From positions 248,001 to 312,000 of the forward strand of contig NZ_LVLC01000012.1 in assembly GCF_002092855.1 (NCBI RefSeq): 64,000 bases of DNA, in the 5' to 3' direction. Made by a program: the position numbers and the translations under genes. Of this stretch, positions 48,179 through 57,442 are shown piece by piece (position 1 is the first letter of the stretch; each line of letters opens with the position of its first letter). The stretch is from Campylobacter concisus (GTDB taxonomy: Bacteria; Campylobacterota; Campylobacteria; Campylobacterales; Campylobacteraceae). Below the pieces are notes generated by a model. The model searched no databases, was not told the origin of the DNA, and saw only the letters and a list, made by a program, of their open reading frames with translations.

Positions 48179-49060
48179 ATGAAGTTAGCACTTTTTGGCG
48201 GGAGCTTTGATCCGGTTCATTTAGGACACGATAGCATTGTGAAAATAGCACTAAGCGGCCTTGATATCGACAAGCTCATCATCATGCCAACTTTTATAAG
48301 TCCCTTTAAAAGCGAATTTTCAGCTCCACCAGAGCTTCGCCTAAAGTGGATAAGAGAAATTTGGGGCGGCCTAGAGAAGGTCGAGATCTCAGACTATGAG
48401 ATAAATTTAGCTCGCCCAGTGCCTACCATAGAGACGGTTAAGTATTTGTATGAGAAATTCAAGATAGAAAAATTTTATCTCATAATAGGCGCAGACCACC
48501 TAGCCACACTTGATAAATGGCATGGCTACGAGGAGCTAAAAAATTTAGTGCAGTTTGTGATCGCCAAGCGCAATCACATAGAAATTCCGCGAAATTTACA
48601 AAAAATGGACGTACACGTGGATGTTAGCTCTTCGCAGATCAGGCACCAAAAGGGGCTTGATGAGCTGCCTAGCAAGATAAAAGATGAAATCATAAATTTT
48701 TACCAAGGATTAAAAATGCAAGAGAGATCGATGCAAGAGCGCACCGAAAGTATAGTTAAGGTTTTAGACGCAAAAAAGGCTGAAGAGATACAAGTGTTTG
48801 ATATGAGTGGGGATGATTATTTCGTAAAAGCCGTAGTTATCGCTACCACGCTTGGCGAGAGGCACGCTTACTCACTGAGCGAGGATCTAAAAGAGGAGCT
48901 TAAACCTCTTGGAGAAAAATTTATAGGTACAGAGAGCTCGCCTGATTGGATCGTGATGGACCTTGGCGACATTTTGATACATCTTTTAAGCCCAGCCTAC
49001 AGGGCAAAATACAACATCGAAGAGTTTTTGCAAAAGCTAAAAACTAGCAAAGAGTCTTAA
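48179..49060 (+). CDS. nadD-rsfS: NadD-RsfS fusion: nicotinate-nucleotide adenylyltransferase joined to ribosomal silencing factor
   Basis: Residues 1-179 are NadD, which makes deamido-NAD: LALFGGSFDPVHLGHDSI holds the nucleotidyl transfer HxGH, and VSSSQIRHQKG the ISSTxIR-like motif. Residues 180-293 are RsfS (YbeB/Iojap): ESIVKVLDAKKAEEIQVFDMSG, YFVKAVVIATTLGERHAYSL, and DWIVMDLGDILIHLLSPAYRAKY. In C. jejuni these are two genes. Here one frame runs through the joint without a stop. An internal ATG at 48716 has AAGGA 6 bases before it, so a separate RsfS may also be made. MQER is doubled at the joint (48716 and 48731). Confidence 0.88.
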   Translation: MKLALFGGSFDPVHLGHDSIVKIALSGLDIDKLIIMPTFISPFKSEFSAPPELRLKWIREIWGGLEKVEISDYEINLARPVPTIETVKYLYEKFKIEKFYLIIGADHLATLDKWHGYEELKNLVQFVIAKRNHIEIPRNLQKMDVHVDVSSSQIRHQKGLDELPSKIKDEIINFYQGLKMQERSMQERTESIVKVLDAKKAEEIQVFDMSGDDYFVKAVVIATTLGERHAYSLSEDLKEELKPLGEKFIGTESSPDWIVMDLGDILIHLLSPAYRAKYNIEEFLQKLKTSKES

Positions 49061-50027
49061 CAAAGACGAGCGATGAGCAAATAAGCCATAAAAATATAAA
49101 AAATGCTAGCAAAAATGGCTTTTTGCCCGTCGCTTTAAATATACTCCTATCTATCCCAAATCCCAAAGCACACATCGCAATGCAAAGACAAATGCTAGCA
49201 ACCAGCTTTAAAATTTGTACCAAATTTTCAGGGAAAAATGGCAAAGATCTAACGCAGATCGCTACTAGGAAAAACAGCGCAAACCATGGTATGCTCTTTA
49301 GCTTTGAGCCGCCGCTATTTTGGCTTAAATTTAAGAAATTTAGCAAAAACAAAAATGGCACGAGCATGATCACGCGAAGCATTTTTATGATGACGGCGGT
49401 GCTGTTTGCTGTGCTGTCAAATGCCGCTGAGGCTGCGACTACGTGGGCTACCTCGTGAAGTGAGCCACCGATAAAAAAGCCAGTTTGGTGTGGCGTGAGA
49501 GCTAAAAATTTAGCGACAAATGGATAGATAAACATACCAATTGTCCCAAAGAGCACCACCGTGCAAATGGCGATAGCAAGCTTGTTTGCGTCTGCTTTTA
49601 TCTCATTTTGAGTAGCCATAATAGCAGCTGCGCCGCATATGCTTGCCCCTGAGCCAATGAGCACGGCGCTATCCTTACTAAGTCCCAAAGCTTTAGCTAC
49701 AAAAAGCGCAAAGCAAAAGGTCGCAAATACCATAAAAGCTGCATATGTCACGCCAAGAGTGCCAACACTTGCAATCTCGCCAAGGCTTATATTAAAGCCA
49801 AAAAGTATGATACCTAGCCTTAAAATTTGCTTTCCAGCGATCGCTACGACGCCGCTAGATTTTAAAATTTGAGTTTGTTTTGTAAAAAGATTTGCAAAAA
49901 TGGCGCCTAAAACGATGGAGATAATGAGCGGGCTGGTGTGAAATTTAGCCAAAATCGTATTTGAGAGCGCAAAAGAAATGGCGCAAATCAGCGCTAAAAC
50001 AAGCGCAGCAAGAATTTTACGAGACAT
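49044..50027 (-). CDS. YeiH family putative sulfate exporter / conserved membrane protein
   Basis: The 327-residue protein has about 10 membrane helices and the motifs of the UPF0324/YeiH family: ILGAIFANL, AGKQILRLGIILFGFNISLGEI, VLIGSGASICGAAAIMAT, and GFFIGGSLHEVAHVVAAS. Family members are annotated as sulfate exporters, but the transported substrate is not established. It overlaps the end of the NadD-RsfS gene by 17 bases, tail to tail. Confidence 0.87.
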   Translation of the reverse strand: MSRKILAALVLALICAISFALSNTILAKFHTSPLIISIVLGAIFANLFTKQTQILKSSGVVAIAGKQILRLGIILFGFNISLGEIASVGTLGVTYAAFMVFATFCFALFVAKALGLSKDSAVLIGSGASICGAAAIMATQNEIKADANKLAIAICTVVLFGTIGMFIYPFVAKFLALTPHQTGFFIGGSLHEVAHVVAASAAFDSTANSTAVIIKMLRVIMLVPFLFLLNFLNLSQNSGGSKLKSIPWFALFFLVAICVRSLPFFPENLVQILKLVASICLCIAMCALGFGIDRSIFKATGKKPFLLAFFIFLWLICSSLVFVKTLC

Positions 50028-50074
50028 ATTTTAACCTTAATCTATTTTTTAAAAATGCAATTAGCACGTTTGGG

Positions 50075-50080
50075 TATAAT
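50075..50080 (+). promoter_or_regulatory. Likely -10 box of the orphan sugar transferase gene
   Basis: TATAAT in TTTGGGTATAATTAG, a good Campylobacter vegetative -10, 50 bases before the ATG. Confidence 0.5.
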
Positions 50081-50130
50081 TAGACGAATTTTATAATGCA
50101 AATTTAAAATAAAGATAAAGGGATAGGACT

Positions 50131-51066
50131 ATGATCATCCTTGGTGAAAAATATGCTTTTACTAGCCTAGAACTAGAAAAGCTTAGAAAGAAATTTGGTC
50201 AAGTAAATTTTTTATCCCATGAAAATAGCGACGCAAAAGCCTTGCGAAGCGCACTAGAAAATCTCATAAAATCAGGCGATCAAAGGCTGATCGTGCTAAA
50301 TACCGCAAAGCCAGTTGATGGCAAATTGGTTAGATTTCTCACGCTTTTGCAGTTTAAAACGAAGTATAAAAAGATAAAATTTCTAAACGTAGAGAATTTT
50401 TTAGAAATTTATCTACACAAATGTTATATCCCAGAAAATGGGGAAAATCTTAATTTGTTAGATGAAATAAGGCCTTATGGTACTTTTAGCTATGCACTCA
50501 AGCGAATGATCGATTATGCAAGCTGCTTAATACTTTTCATCTTGCTTTTTGGCTTAAAATTTTATGTAAAAAGAAAGATAGACGAGCAATCGCCTGGAAG
50601 CCTTTACTTTTTACAAAGTAGAGTTGGTCTAAATAACAAGGAATTTGAGTGCATTAAATTTCGCTCGATGGTGGAAGATGCCGAGAAAGATGGAGCAAAA
50701 TTTGCTAGTGAAAATGATGAGAGAGTGTTTGAGTTTGGCGAATTTATGCGAAAAACTCGTATAGACGAGGTACCACAGTGTATAAATGTCTTTCGAGGAC
50801 AAATGCATCTAATAGGGCCAAGGCCTGAGCGAAGACACTGGATAAATTTCTTTGAAAAAGAGATACCCTACTACAACGAACGCCACATCGTTCGCCCAGG
50901 GATTACTGGCTGGGCGCAGGTAAACTACCCTTATGGCTCAAATACGCACGACGCCAAACAAAAACTAATGTATGATCTTTACTACATCAAACACTGGTCG
51001 CTTTGGCTGGAGATAAAGATCATAGTAAAAACTATTGCGATTGTATTTGAGAAAAAAGGTGTTTAA
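50131..51066 (+). CDS. Bacterial sugar transferase (undecaprenyl-phosphate phosphoglycosyl transferase)
   Basis: The C-terminal 200 residues are the sugar transferase domain: a membrane helix (about 130-146), FLQSRVGLNNKEFECIKFRSM, the DEVPQCINVFRGQMHLIGPRPER catalytic region and RPGITGWAQVNYPYGSN. Unlike PglC, this protein has an N-terminal half (1-120) without membrane helices, giving 311 residues. Similar proteins start capsule, exopolysaccharide or LPS units. It stands alone with its own promoter, away from the pgl locus. Its sugar cannot be told from sequence. Confidence 0.88.
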   Translation: MIILGEKYAFTSLELEKLRKKFGQVNFLSHENSDAKALRSALENLIKSGDQRLIVLNTAKPVDGKLVRFLTLLQFKTKYKKIKFLNVENFLEIYLHKCYIPENGENLNLLDEIRPYGTFSYALKRMIDYASCLILFILLFGLKFYVKRKIDEQSPGSLYFLQSRVGLNNKEFECIKFRSMVEDAEKDGAKFASENDERVFEFGEFMRKTRIDEVPQCINVFRGQMHLIGPRPERRHWINFFEKEIPYYNERHIVRPGITGWAQVNYPYGSNTHDAKQKLMYDLYYIKHWSLWLEIKIIVKTIAIVFEKKGV

Positions 51067-51157
51067 ATTCTCAAGAGCATTATGAGTTTGAGATATTTTT
51101 AAATAAACCTTTTTTCGAATTGAATTTTGTTGCTTTTAGCCAAAATAAATGCAAATT

Positions 51158-52741
51158 CTACATCTTATCTTTAGCTGTGATTCCCATTATATTAAATGCT
51201 GTTTTTATTGAGACAGCAACGACTGCAAATACTTTTAACAAGCTATCTTCGTTTTCATTTCCAACCACACGGTTTTCGTTATAAAATTTATGAAAACTAG
51301 CAGCCAACGACTTTAGATAGTCTGGTATCTTTTGAAGCTGCCTTGAGATAAAAGCGTCCTCTAAAATTTCAGGCAAGATTAGCGCCTCAAAAAGTAAATT
51401 TCTAGCATTTTCATCTAGGCATTCGAAGTTTGCATTGATTACATCTTGAACATTTTTCCCAGCCTTTGCAAAGACTTGATTTATCCTAGCATGAGCATAG
51501 TTTATATAAAAGATAGGATTTGAGCTATCCTCTTTTTTAAGCTCATCTACATCAAATTCCAAACTACTCGTATTTGCCTTGCTTATAAAGATAAATCTAA
51601 GCGCCTCAGCACCAATCTCACTTGCGATATCGCTCATTAGCACAGCATTACCAGCGCGCTTGCTCATCTTGTACGGCTTACCATCTTTTAGCAGACTAAC
51701 CATCTGCATAAGTATTACTTCAAGCTTATTTTCATCGTATCCAAGGAAATTTATCGCAGCCTTAAGCCTTGCGATATATCCATGGTGATCTGCGCCCCAA
51801 ATGTTTATATAATGATCGAAATTTTTCTCAAATTTAGCGTTATGATAGATGATGTCGCCAGCTAGATATGTTGGTCTGCCGTCATTTCTAACCACAACCC
51901 TATCATTATCATCGCCAAGTGTGGTCGAAGCGATATAAGTAGCGCCCTCTTTTTCATACATTTGATTTGAACGTTTTAGCTTGTTTATAGTTGGCTCTAG
52001 GCCGTCATAAAGAGCTTTCTCGCTAGCCCAGCTCTCTATAAATATCCCAACATCTGCTAAATCTTTTTTGATGATCTCAAGCACGATATCCTTGCCAAAC
52101 TCGGCAAGCTCGAGGTTTCTACTCTCATCATAAAAAATTTCCTTGCCAAATTTCTCATTTGCAAGCTTAGCAATATCTAAAATATAATCCCCGCGGTAGT
52201 ATTTCTCTGGATAGACGACACTTTCGTTAAAAAGCTGCTCTTTTGCCGCAAGCGATATCGAAGTACCAAGCAGATCTATTTGATTACCAGCGTCGTTTAT
52301 ATAGTATTCTGTTGAGATAGCATAGCCAAGTCTTTTACCAAGCCTAGCCAAAGTATCGCCGTAAACTGCGCCTCTAACATGTCCGATGTGAAGTGGTCCA
52401 GTTGGATTTGCACTGATGTATTCTATTAAATAGCTATCTTTTTTCGTATCTTCTTTTGCAAAATTTTCGCTATCTAGCAAAATTTGCTTTGAAATTTCAT
52501 CTAAAAATTCGCTTTTTAGCTTGAAATTTAAATATCCATTTACCGCACTGACTTCGACTATCTTACTGCCACTAAATTTATCGGCAAACTCGCTAGCTAT
52601 CATAGCTGGCGACTTTTTTAGCTCCTTTGCTAGGCTAAAAAGTGGCGTAGCATAGTGGGCTAAATTTTTATCCTTTGGCTTTTCAAGCACAAATTCACGC
52701 TCTAAAACCTTTGAAATTTCAGCTTTTATTTTATTTTTCAA
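51158..52741 (-). CDS. argS: Arginyl-tRNA synthetase
   Basis: A class I synthetase of 527 residues. The HIGH motif reads SANPTGPLHIGHVRGAVYGD, the KMSKS region reads KDGKPYKMSKRAGNAV, and the DALR anticodon domain closes the chain. The start is TTG at 52741, without a strong ribosome binding site; the tatA stop is 9 bases upstream, so translation may be coupled. Confidence 0.96.
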   Translation of the reverse strand: MKNKIKAEISKVLEREFVLEKPKDKNLAHYATPLFSLAKELKKSPAMIASEFADKFSGSKIVEVSAVNGYLNFKLKSEFLDEISKQILLDSENFAKEDTKKDSYLIEYISANPTGPLHIGHVRGAVYGDTLARLGKRLGYAISTEYYINDAGNQIDLLGTSISLAAKEQLFNESVVYPEKYYRGDYILDIAKLANEKFGKEIFYDESRNLELAEFGKDIVLEIIKKDLADVGIFIESWASEKALYDGLEPTINKLKRSNQMYEKEGATYIASTTLGDDNDRVVVRNDGRPTYLAGDIIYHNAKFEKNFDHYINIWGADHHGYIARLKAAINFLGYDENKLEVILMQMVSLLKDGKPYKMSKRAGNAVLMSDIASEIGAEALRFIFISKANTSSLEFDVDELKKEDSSNPIFYINYAHARINQVFAKAGKNVQDVINANFECLDENARNLLFEALILPEILEDAFISRQLQKIPDYLKSLAASFHKFYNENRVVGNENEDSLLKVFAVVAVSIKTAFNIMGITAKDKM

Positions 52742-52750
52742 CTCTAAAAC

Positions 52751-52972
52751 CTATGCGTTTTTAGTTGTTTCTTCTATCTTTTGACTAGCGGCACTCTCTT
52801 CTTTATGCTCGACTTTCTCACTTTTTTCAGGGGTTGTATCCTCCATCTCAGCTTTAAAAGTCTTTATGCCTTTGCCTAGTCCTTTTGCAAGTTCTGGGAT
52901 CTTCTTTGCTCCAAAAAGTAAAACAATAATCGCTAAAACAACTAGCCAATGACCAATACTAAAAGAACCCAT
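52751..52972 (-). CDS. tatA: Twin-arginine translocase subunit TatA
   Basis: The 73-residue protein has one N-terminal membrane helix (about 7-21), the [23 protein letters not shown] hinge and amphipathic helix, and an acidic/Lys-rich tail. TatA forms the pore for folded proteins with twin-arginine signals. Position between gmk and argS is as in C. jejuni. Confidence 0.94.
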   Translation of the reverse strand: MGSFSIGHWLVVLAIIVLLFGAKKIPELAKGLGKGIKTFKAEMEDTTPEKSEKVEHKEESAASQKIEETTKNA

Positions 52973-53022
52973 TTTTTCTCCTCAATAAATTTTTCAAAAT
53001 GTTATCATAAATTCCTGAATTT

Positions 53023-53634
53023 CTAGCAATCTATCCACTCATCAATAACGCGTCTTAAGTCTATTTTCGCGCTTTTTAGCCTCATCGCTCTAAGAATTGA
53101 TTTTAGGCCCTTATAACTCTTTTCAATGTCATCATTTACCAAAAAATAATCATATTCTAAGATGTGCTCCATCTCGCCAACTGCGTTCATTAGGCGATTT
53201 TCTATCGTTTCGTCGCTATCAGTTCCACGGTTTTTCAAGCGTTTTTTAAGCTCTTTTTTATTTGCAGTTGTGATAAAAACTGAAGTGATGTAGCTTTTAA
53301 ATTTTTCAAGTGCGATGTGAAAGCCTTGTACGTCGATATCAAATATAACTATCTTCCCAGCCTCAAGTGCTGCTAAAACAGGCTTTAGACTCGTTCCATA
53401 ATAGTTTTTATGCACCTGCGCCCATTCTAAAAATTCGCCCTTTTCTATGCCGCTTTTAAACTCATCTTCTTTTATAAAATAGTAATCCACTCCATCGACT
53501 TCACCTTCTCTTTTTGCCCTTGTTGTGCTTGAAATAGAAAAATAAAGATCCTTCTCTTCCTTTAAAAGACGGCCCAAAAGCGTACTTTTCCCACTTCCAC
53601 TAGGTCCAGAAACTACTAAAATTTGTCCTTGCAA
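53023..53634 (-). CDS. gmk: Guanylate kinase
   Basis: Gmk phosphorylates GMP to GDP. The P-loop is VVSGPSGSGKSTLLGRL, followed by the GMP-binding SSTTRAKREGEVDGVDYYF and the IDVQG core. The 203-residue length is normal. The start is TTG at 53634, directly after the TAG of the upstream gene, with AGGAAA about 6 bases before it. Confidence 0.96.
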   Translation of the reverse strand: MQGQILVVSGPSGSGKSTLLGRLLKEEKDLYFSISSTTRAKREGEVDGVDYYFIKEDEFKSGIEKGEFLEWAQVHKNYYGTSLKPVLAALEAGKIVIFDIDVQGFHIALEKFKSYITSVFITTANKKELKKRLKNRGTDSDETIENRLMNAVGEMEHILEYDYFLVNDDIEKSYKGLKSILRAMRLKSAKIDLRRVIDEWIDC

Positions 53635-55077
53635 CTACTTTTCCTCAAAACTTATATTTATCTTTATGTTCATATCTTTTAGCACATCTCTTAGCGAGCT
53701 TTCATTTAACGACTCATGGACGTGTTTTGTGATCTTTTTGGTTAGCTCTTCTTTATAGTCAGCATCGATTTTTGTTTCATCGCATGAGCTAGTTTGTGGC
53801 GCATTATTTAATCCAAATGCTGCTTGCATCGTATTTTCATCTATTTCCTCAATAGACGCTACATCAAAATTTAGGCTACCCAACGTCTCTTCTTTAAAAT
53901 TTTCTTCCTCAAACACCTCATCTACCATGCCTAGATCTTCTTGAGCAAGGACTTCTTCAGAAATTTCTTCATGATCTTCTTTAGCTGGCTCTTTTTCAAG
54001 GTCTATATCTTCACCCAAAGAAATGTCCTCTGCTTCTTTGGTAGATTCTTCATCTATATCTTCCTCTAAATTTTGACTAGCTTCATCTATCAAATTTGCC
54101 TTGCCGCTTTCAGGCTCAAAATTTTCATCACTGCCAAAATCAGTCTCTAGCTCATCAAAATTTTCGCTATCTTCGTTAGCTTCTTCGTTTAGCTCTTTAT
54201 CCAAAGACTCGATCTCGCTGAGCTCTTTTTTACTTTGGCTTATATCATCTACAAAATCTTCATTAAGCTCGGCAGTTTCTAAATTTTGAGAATTTTGCTC
54301 GACCATTTTATCAAGCTCGTTTTTAGCCTCTTCATCTGCCAAGTCACTCTCGCCCATATCATCTATCTCATCTACAAGCGAACTAAGCTCATTAAAGTTA
54401 TCACTATGCTCTTCTTTTATCACAGGCGGCTCATTGTTTTGCTCTAATGATTTATCTATATCTTCTGAATCAGCCATATATTTGCTAGCTATGTCATTTA
54501 TCATATCATCATCTATGAGTTCAGTGTCTGTTTCATCAAAACTGATATCTTTATCCTTTAAATCCTCGGTCTCCAGTTCACTTAGCTGCTCTTTTAAAAA
54601 CTCATCGTCTAAAGCCTCGTTATCAAATTTATCTGCCTTATCATCTTCTTTTGCTAAATTTTCAAGGCCCATGTCAATTTCTGGAAGCTCAAAATTTTCT
54701 AAATCATCAAAGTTTTTATTACTTTCGTCAAAGTCATTAAAATTTGTAGGCTCATCTAATCCAAGCTCAAGTTCTTTATCATTATCAGTATCTTTGTTTT
54801 GTTCAAACAAACTAATAAATTCTGTTGGTAAAAAGGGCTTTTCAAGCATAACATCAGCAAAATCAGGCTTTTCGCCGCCTCTAGGTGCTAGATACATTAT
54901 CTTTTGATTTAAATTAACATCACTGCTATCCATATCGCTATCGATGATAATATAATCAAATTGATCGCCAACACTATTAACATCGTTAAATTCGCTATAT
55001 TCTATGCCTAGCTTATTTAAACTTAACGTTATAAGACGAGAAACTGCTGGGTTTTTGTTTACAAGTGCAACTTTCAT
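53635..55077 (-). CDS. Highly acidic protein of unknown function, conserved next to fliR
   Basis: The 480-residue protein starts with about 90 residues that resemble a receiver-like fold: KVALVNKNPAVSRLITLSLNKLG, DYIIIDSDMD and LEKPFLPTEFISL. The middle (about 95-410) is almost all Asp, Glu, Ser, Asn and Leu with no stable fold expected. A short C-terminal region with KEELTKKITKHVHESLNESSLRDVLKDMNIKINISFEEK-type helices closes it. The C. jejuni gene at this place is also annotated as a highly acidic protein. I do not know its role. The neighbour fliR hints at a flagellar link. Confidence 0.75.
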   Translation of the reverse strand: MKVALVNKNPAVSRLITLSLNKLGIEYSEFNDVNSVGDQFDYIIIDSDMDSSDVNLNQKIMYLAPRGGEKPDFADVMLEKPFLPTEFISLFEQNKDTDNDKELELGLDEPTNFNDFDESNKNFDDLENFELPEIDMGLENLAKEDDKADKFDNEALDDEFLKEQLSELETEDLKDKDISFDETDTELIDDDMINDIASKYMADSEDIDKSLEQNNEPPVIKEEHSDNFNELSSLVDEIDDMGESDLADEEAKNELDKMVEQNSQNLETAELNEDFVDDISQSKKELSEIESLDKELNEEANEDSENFDELETDFGSDENFEPESGKANLIDEASQNLEEDIDEESTKEAEDISLGEDIDLEKEPAKEDHEEISEEVLAQEDLGMVDEVFEEENFKEETLGSLNFDVASIEEIDENTMQAAFGLNNAPQTSSCDETKIDADYKEELTKKITKHVHESLNESSLRDVLKDMNIKINISFEEK

Positions 55078-55134
55078 GATCCCTCCTTGAAGAGCTTGAG
55101 GCTGTATTCTATGATAAATTTCATTGCTATTTAC

Positions 55135-55896
55135 TTAAAAAAATAGTGCTGGCATATCGTTTAAAATCTGCACCATCATATCAGTTATGATTTTTATAAT
55201 GCCAGCTAAAATAGCTATCAAAACCGAAAAGCCGATACTTACCTTAATAGGATAGCCAACGACTAATAGGTTAAATTGTGGCATGGTTTTCATAAGCATG
55301 CCAAAAATAGCATCTGAAAGTATAGAAAGCGCGATAATAGGGAAAGCCAGAACAAATCCAAACATAAAAAGATTGCCAAAAAGCTTTAGGGCATAGCTCA
55401 TCACACCACTTCTTGGATAAAAATCTCCAAGCGGTATAGCAGAAAGTGAAGCAGAATAAAACTGCAATATTAAATGGTGTCCATCAAGCATCAAAAATGC
55501 AAGAAGCGCGATAAAATTTAGAATATTTGCAATTACTGGCGAATTTGTACCAGTTTGTGGATCAAGCACTGAAGCCATCGAAAAACCCATGATCATTGAG
55601 ATCTGCTCGCCAGCCATTTGAAGTATGGCAAAAACGATATTTAGCAAAAGTCCAGCACAAAGTCCGAGCATGGCCTCACTTAAAATTTCCATAATCAAAA
55701 AATTTATAGCATGCTCATGGGCGTGTGAGAGCGGAAAAAGCACAACACAAAGGGCAAAAACTAGTAAAGTTTTTACACTAAGTGGGATTTGATTGTGAGA
55801 AAAAAATGGAAAAAATACGATAAGCCCACTAAGACGTGCAAAAAGGAGCATAAAGGTTATGACTTTATCCGCTCCAAAAAACTCGACTAGCTCCAT
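55135..55896 (-). CDS. fliR: Flagellar export apparatus protein FliR
   Basis: FliR is part of the FliPQR export gate in the flagellar basal body. Six membrane helices are visible; RLSGLIVFFPFFSHNQIP, GLLLNIVFAILQMAGEQISMIMGFSMASVLDPQTGTNSPVIA (the signature region) and FNLLVVGYPIKVSIGF are typical. The 253-residue length is normal. It is 4 bases from gpmI and 58 from the acidic gene. Confidence 0.95.
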   Translation of the reverse strand: MELVEFFGADKVITFMLLFARLSGLIVFFPFFSHNQIPLSVKTLLVFALCVVLFPLSHAHEHAINFLIMEILSEAMLGLCAGLLLNIVFAILQMAGEQISMIMGFSMASVLDPQTGTNSPVIANILNFIALLAFLMLDGHHLILQFYSASLSAIPLGDFYPRSGVMSYALKLFGNLFMFGFVLAFPIIALSILSDAIFGMLMKTMPQFNLLVVGYPIKVSIGFSVLIAILAGIIKIITDMMVQILNDMPALFF

Positions 55897-55899
55897 TTT

Positions 55900-57363
55900 T
55901 TATATTAACGCCTCGTCCATCTCAGTTGGAATTTCAAGTCCCATAATCTTTAAAACACTAGGAGCGATATTGTTTAGACCGCCATTTTTTACCTTTTTTA
56001 CGCCATCAGCCATCACAAAACAAAAGACATCATAAGTCGTGTGATTTGTCAGTAGCTCACCGCTGCTATCACGCATTTCTTCGCAGTTTCCGTGATCGCT
56101 CGTGATGATCATCGCATAGTTTTTCTCTTTTGCCTTAGTATAAATTTCTCCAATAGCCCTATCTACTGCCTCTACCGCTTTGATCGCGGCCTCATAGTTG
56201 CCAGTGTGCCCTACCATATCGCCATTTGCGAAATTTACCACGATGAAGTCTTGCTCGTCATCCATACCTTTTAGCACGGCTTTGCAAACCTCTGCTGCAC
56301 TCATCTCTGGCCTTTCGTCATAGGTCTTTACCTTTGGGCTAGGGATGAGCACCCTTGTTTCGTTGCTGGCTAGCTCCTCGACGCCACCATTAAAGAAAAA
56401 TGTTACGTGGGCATATTTTTCAGTTTCAGCCGTGTGAAGCTGCCTTAGTCCAGCCGCTGCTATGACCTCGCTTAGGGTGTTTTTTATCTTTTCATTTTTA
56501 AATAGCACTTCAAATTTAAAATTTGCGTCGTATTCGGTCATGGTGATTAGATTTTTGATAGCAAAAGGTCGCTCAAACTCGCTAAATTTCTCCTCACCTA
56601 GAGCCTGGCAAATTTCTCTTGCTCTATCATTTCTAAAATTTATTACGATCACGCCGTCATCTTCGCCCATGCCCTTAAAGCCATTAAAGCTTGCTGGCTT
56701 TACAAACTCATCTGTCACGCCCTCATCGTAGCTTTTTTGTAGATACTCGCTTGGCGATAAGCTGCTTAAATTTGCTCCATTTACCAAGCTATCATAAGCC
56801 TCTTTTACGCGCTCCCAGCGTTTATCTCTATCCATCGCGTAAAATCTTCCACAAACGGTAGCTACTTTAAATTTAGCTTCCAAGCTTTTTATAAAATTTA
56901 TACCGCTATTTGGGCTAACGTCGCGTCCGTCGGTGATAGCGTGGGCAAAAACTTCGCAGCCATTTTTGCTAGCAAGCTCGCACATACCATCAAAATGCTC
57001 CATATGAGAGTGCACGCCGCCGTCGCTATAAAGCCCTATGACGTGGATCTTCTTGCACTTTTTAAAAAGAGCTTTTAGGGCTTCATTTTCTGATATCGAG
57101 CCGTCAGCGAAGCTGCGTGAAATTTTGACCAAATTTTGATACAAAACTCGTCCGCTTCCTATGCACATATGCCCTACTTCGCTGTTTCCCATCTGCCCTT
57201 CAGGTAGTCCCACAGCGTTTCCAGAAGTTTTTATAAGTGAGTTTGGAATTTCTTTAAAAAATTTCTCGTAATTTGGCTTTTTAGCCGCCTCAAATGCGTT
57301 AAATTTACCGCTTTTATTAAATCCAATACCATCAGTTATTATTAAAATAGTTTTTTGACTCAT
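55900..57363 (-). CDS. gpmI: Phosphoglycerate mutase, cofactor-independent
   Basis: GpmI interconverts 2- and 3-phosphoglycerate using two Mn ions. ILIITDGIGFN holds the first metal Asp, GNSEVGHMCIGSGR the phospho-Ser (S61), and TDGRDVSP, RFYAMDRDKRWER and TSDHGNCEEM the remaining metal and substrate sites. The 487-residue length is near normal. It is the first gene of its unit, divergent from mraY. Confidence 0.96.
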   Translation of the reverse strand: MSQKTILIITDGIGFNKSGKFNAFEAAKKPNYEKFFKEIPNSLIKTSGNAVGLPEGQMGNSEVGHMCIGSGRVLYQNLVKISRSFADGSISENEALKALFKKCKKIHVIGLYSDGGVHSHMEHFDGMCELASKNGCEVFAHAITDGRDVSPNSGINFIKSLEAKFKVATVCGRFYAMDRDKRWERVKEAYDSLVNGANLSSLSPSEYLQKSYDEGVTDEFVKPASFNGFKGMGEDDGVIVINFRNDRAREICQALGEEKFSEFERPFAIKNLITMTEYDANFKFEVLFKNEKIKNTLSEVIAAAGLRQLHTAETEKYAHVTFFFNGGVEELASNETRVLIPSPKVKTYDERPEMSAAEVCKAVLKGMDDEQDFIVVNFANGDMVGHTGNYEAAIKAVEAVDRAIGEIYTKAKEKNYAMIITSDHGNCEEMRDSSGELLTNHTTYDVFCFVMADGVKKVKNGGLNNIAPSVLKIMGLEIPTEMDEALI

Positions 57364-57403
57364 TTTGAAAATTTATCCTTAATTTTAGATAATTTTTAAG
57401 GCC

Positions 57404-57411
57404 ATTATACT
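57404..57411. promoter_or_regulatory. Overlapping divergent -10 boxes of gpmI and mraY
   Basis: The minus strand reads TATAAT (57404-57409) in TTTTAGTATAATGG for gpmI. The plus strand reads TATACT (57406-57411), 31 bases before the mraY ATG. The two boxes share four bases, so polymerase binding to one side may exclude the other. Confidence 0.4.
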
Positions 57412-57442
57412 AAAATTGCTTTTTTTAAAAATAAAGGCTCTC

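Noticed and set aside
54101-54907. Long Ser-rich frames on the plus strand
   Set aside because: They are the mirror of the acidic protein's Glu/Asp codons on the minus strand. They have no ribosome binding site and resemble no family.
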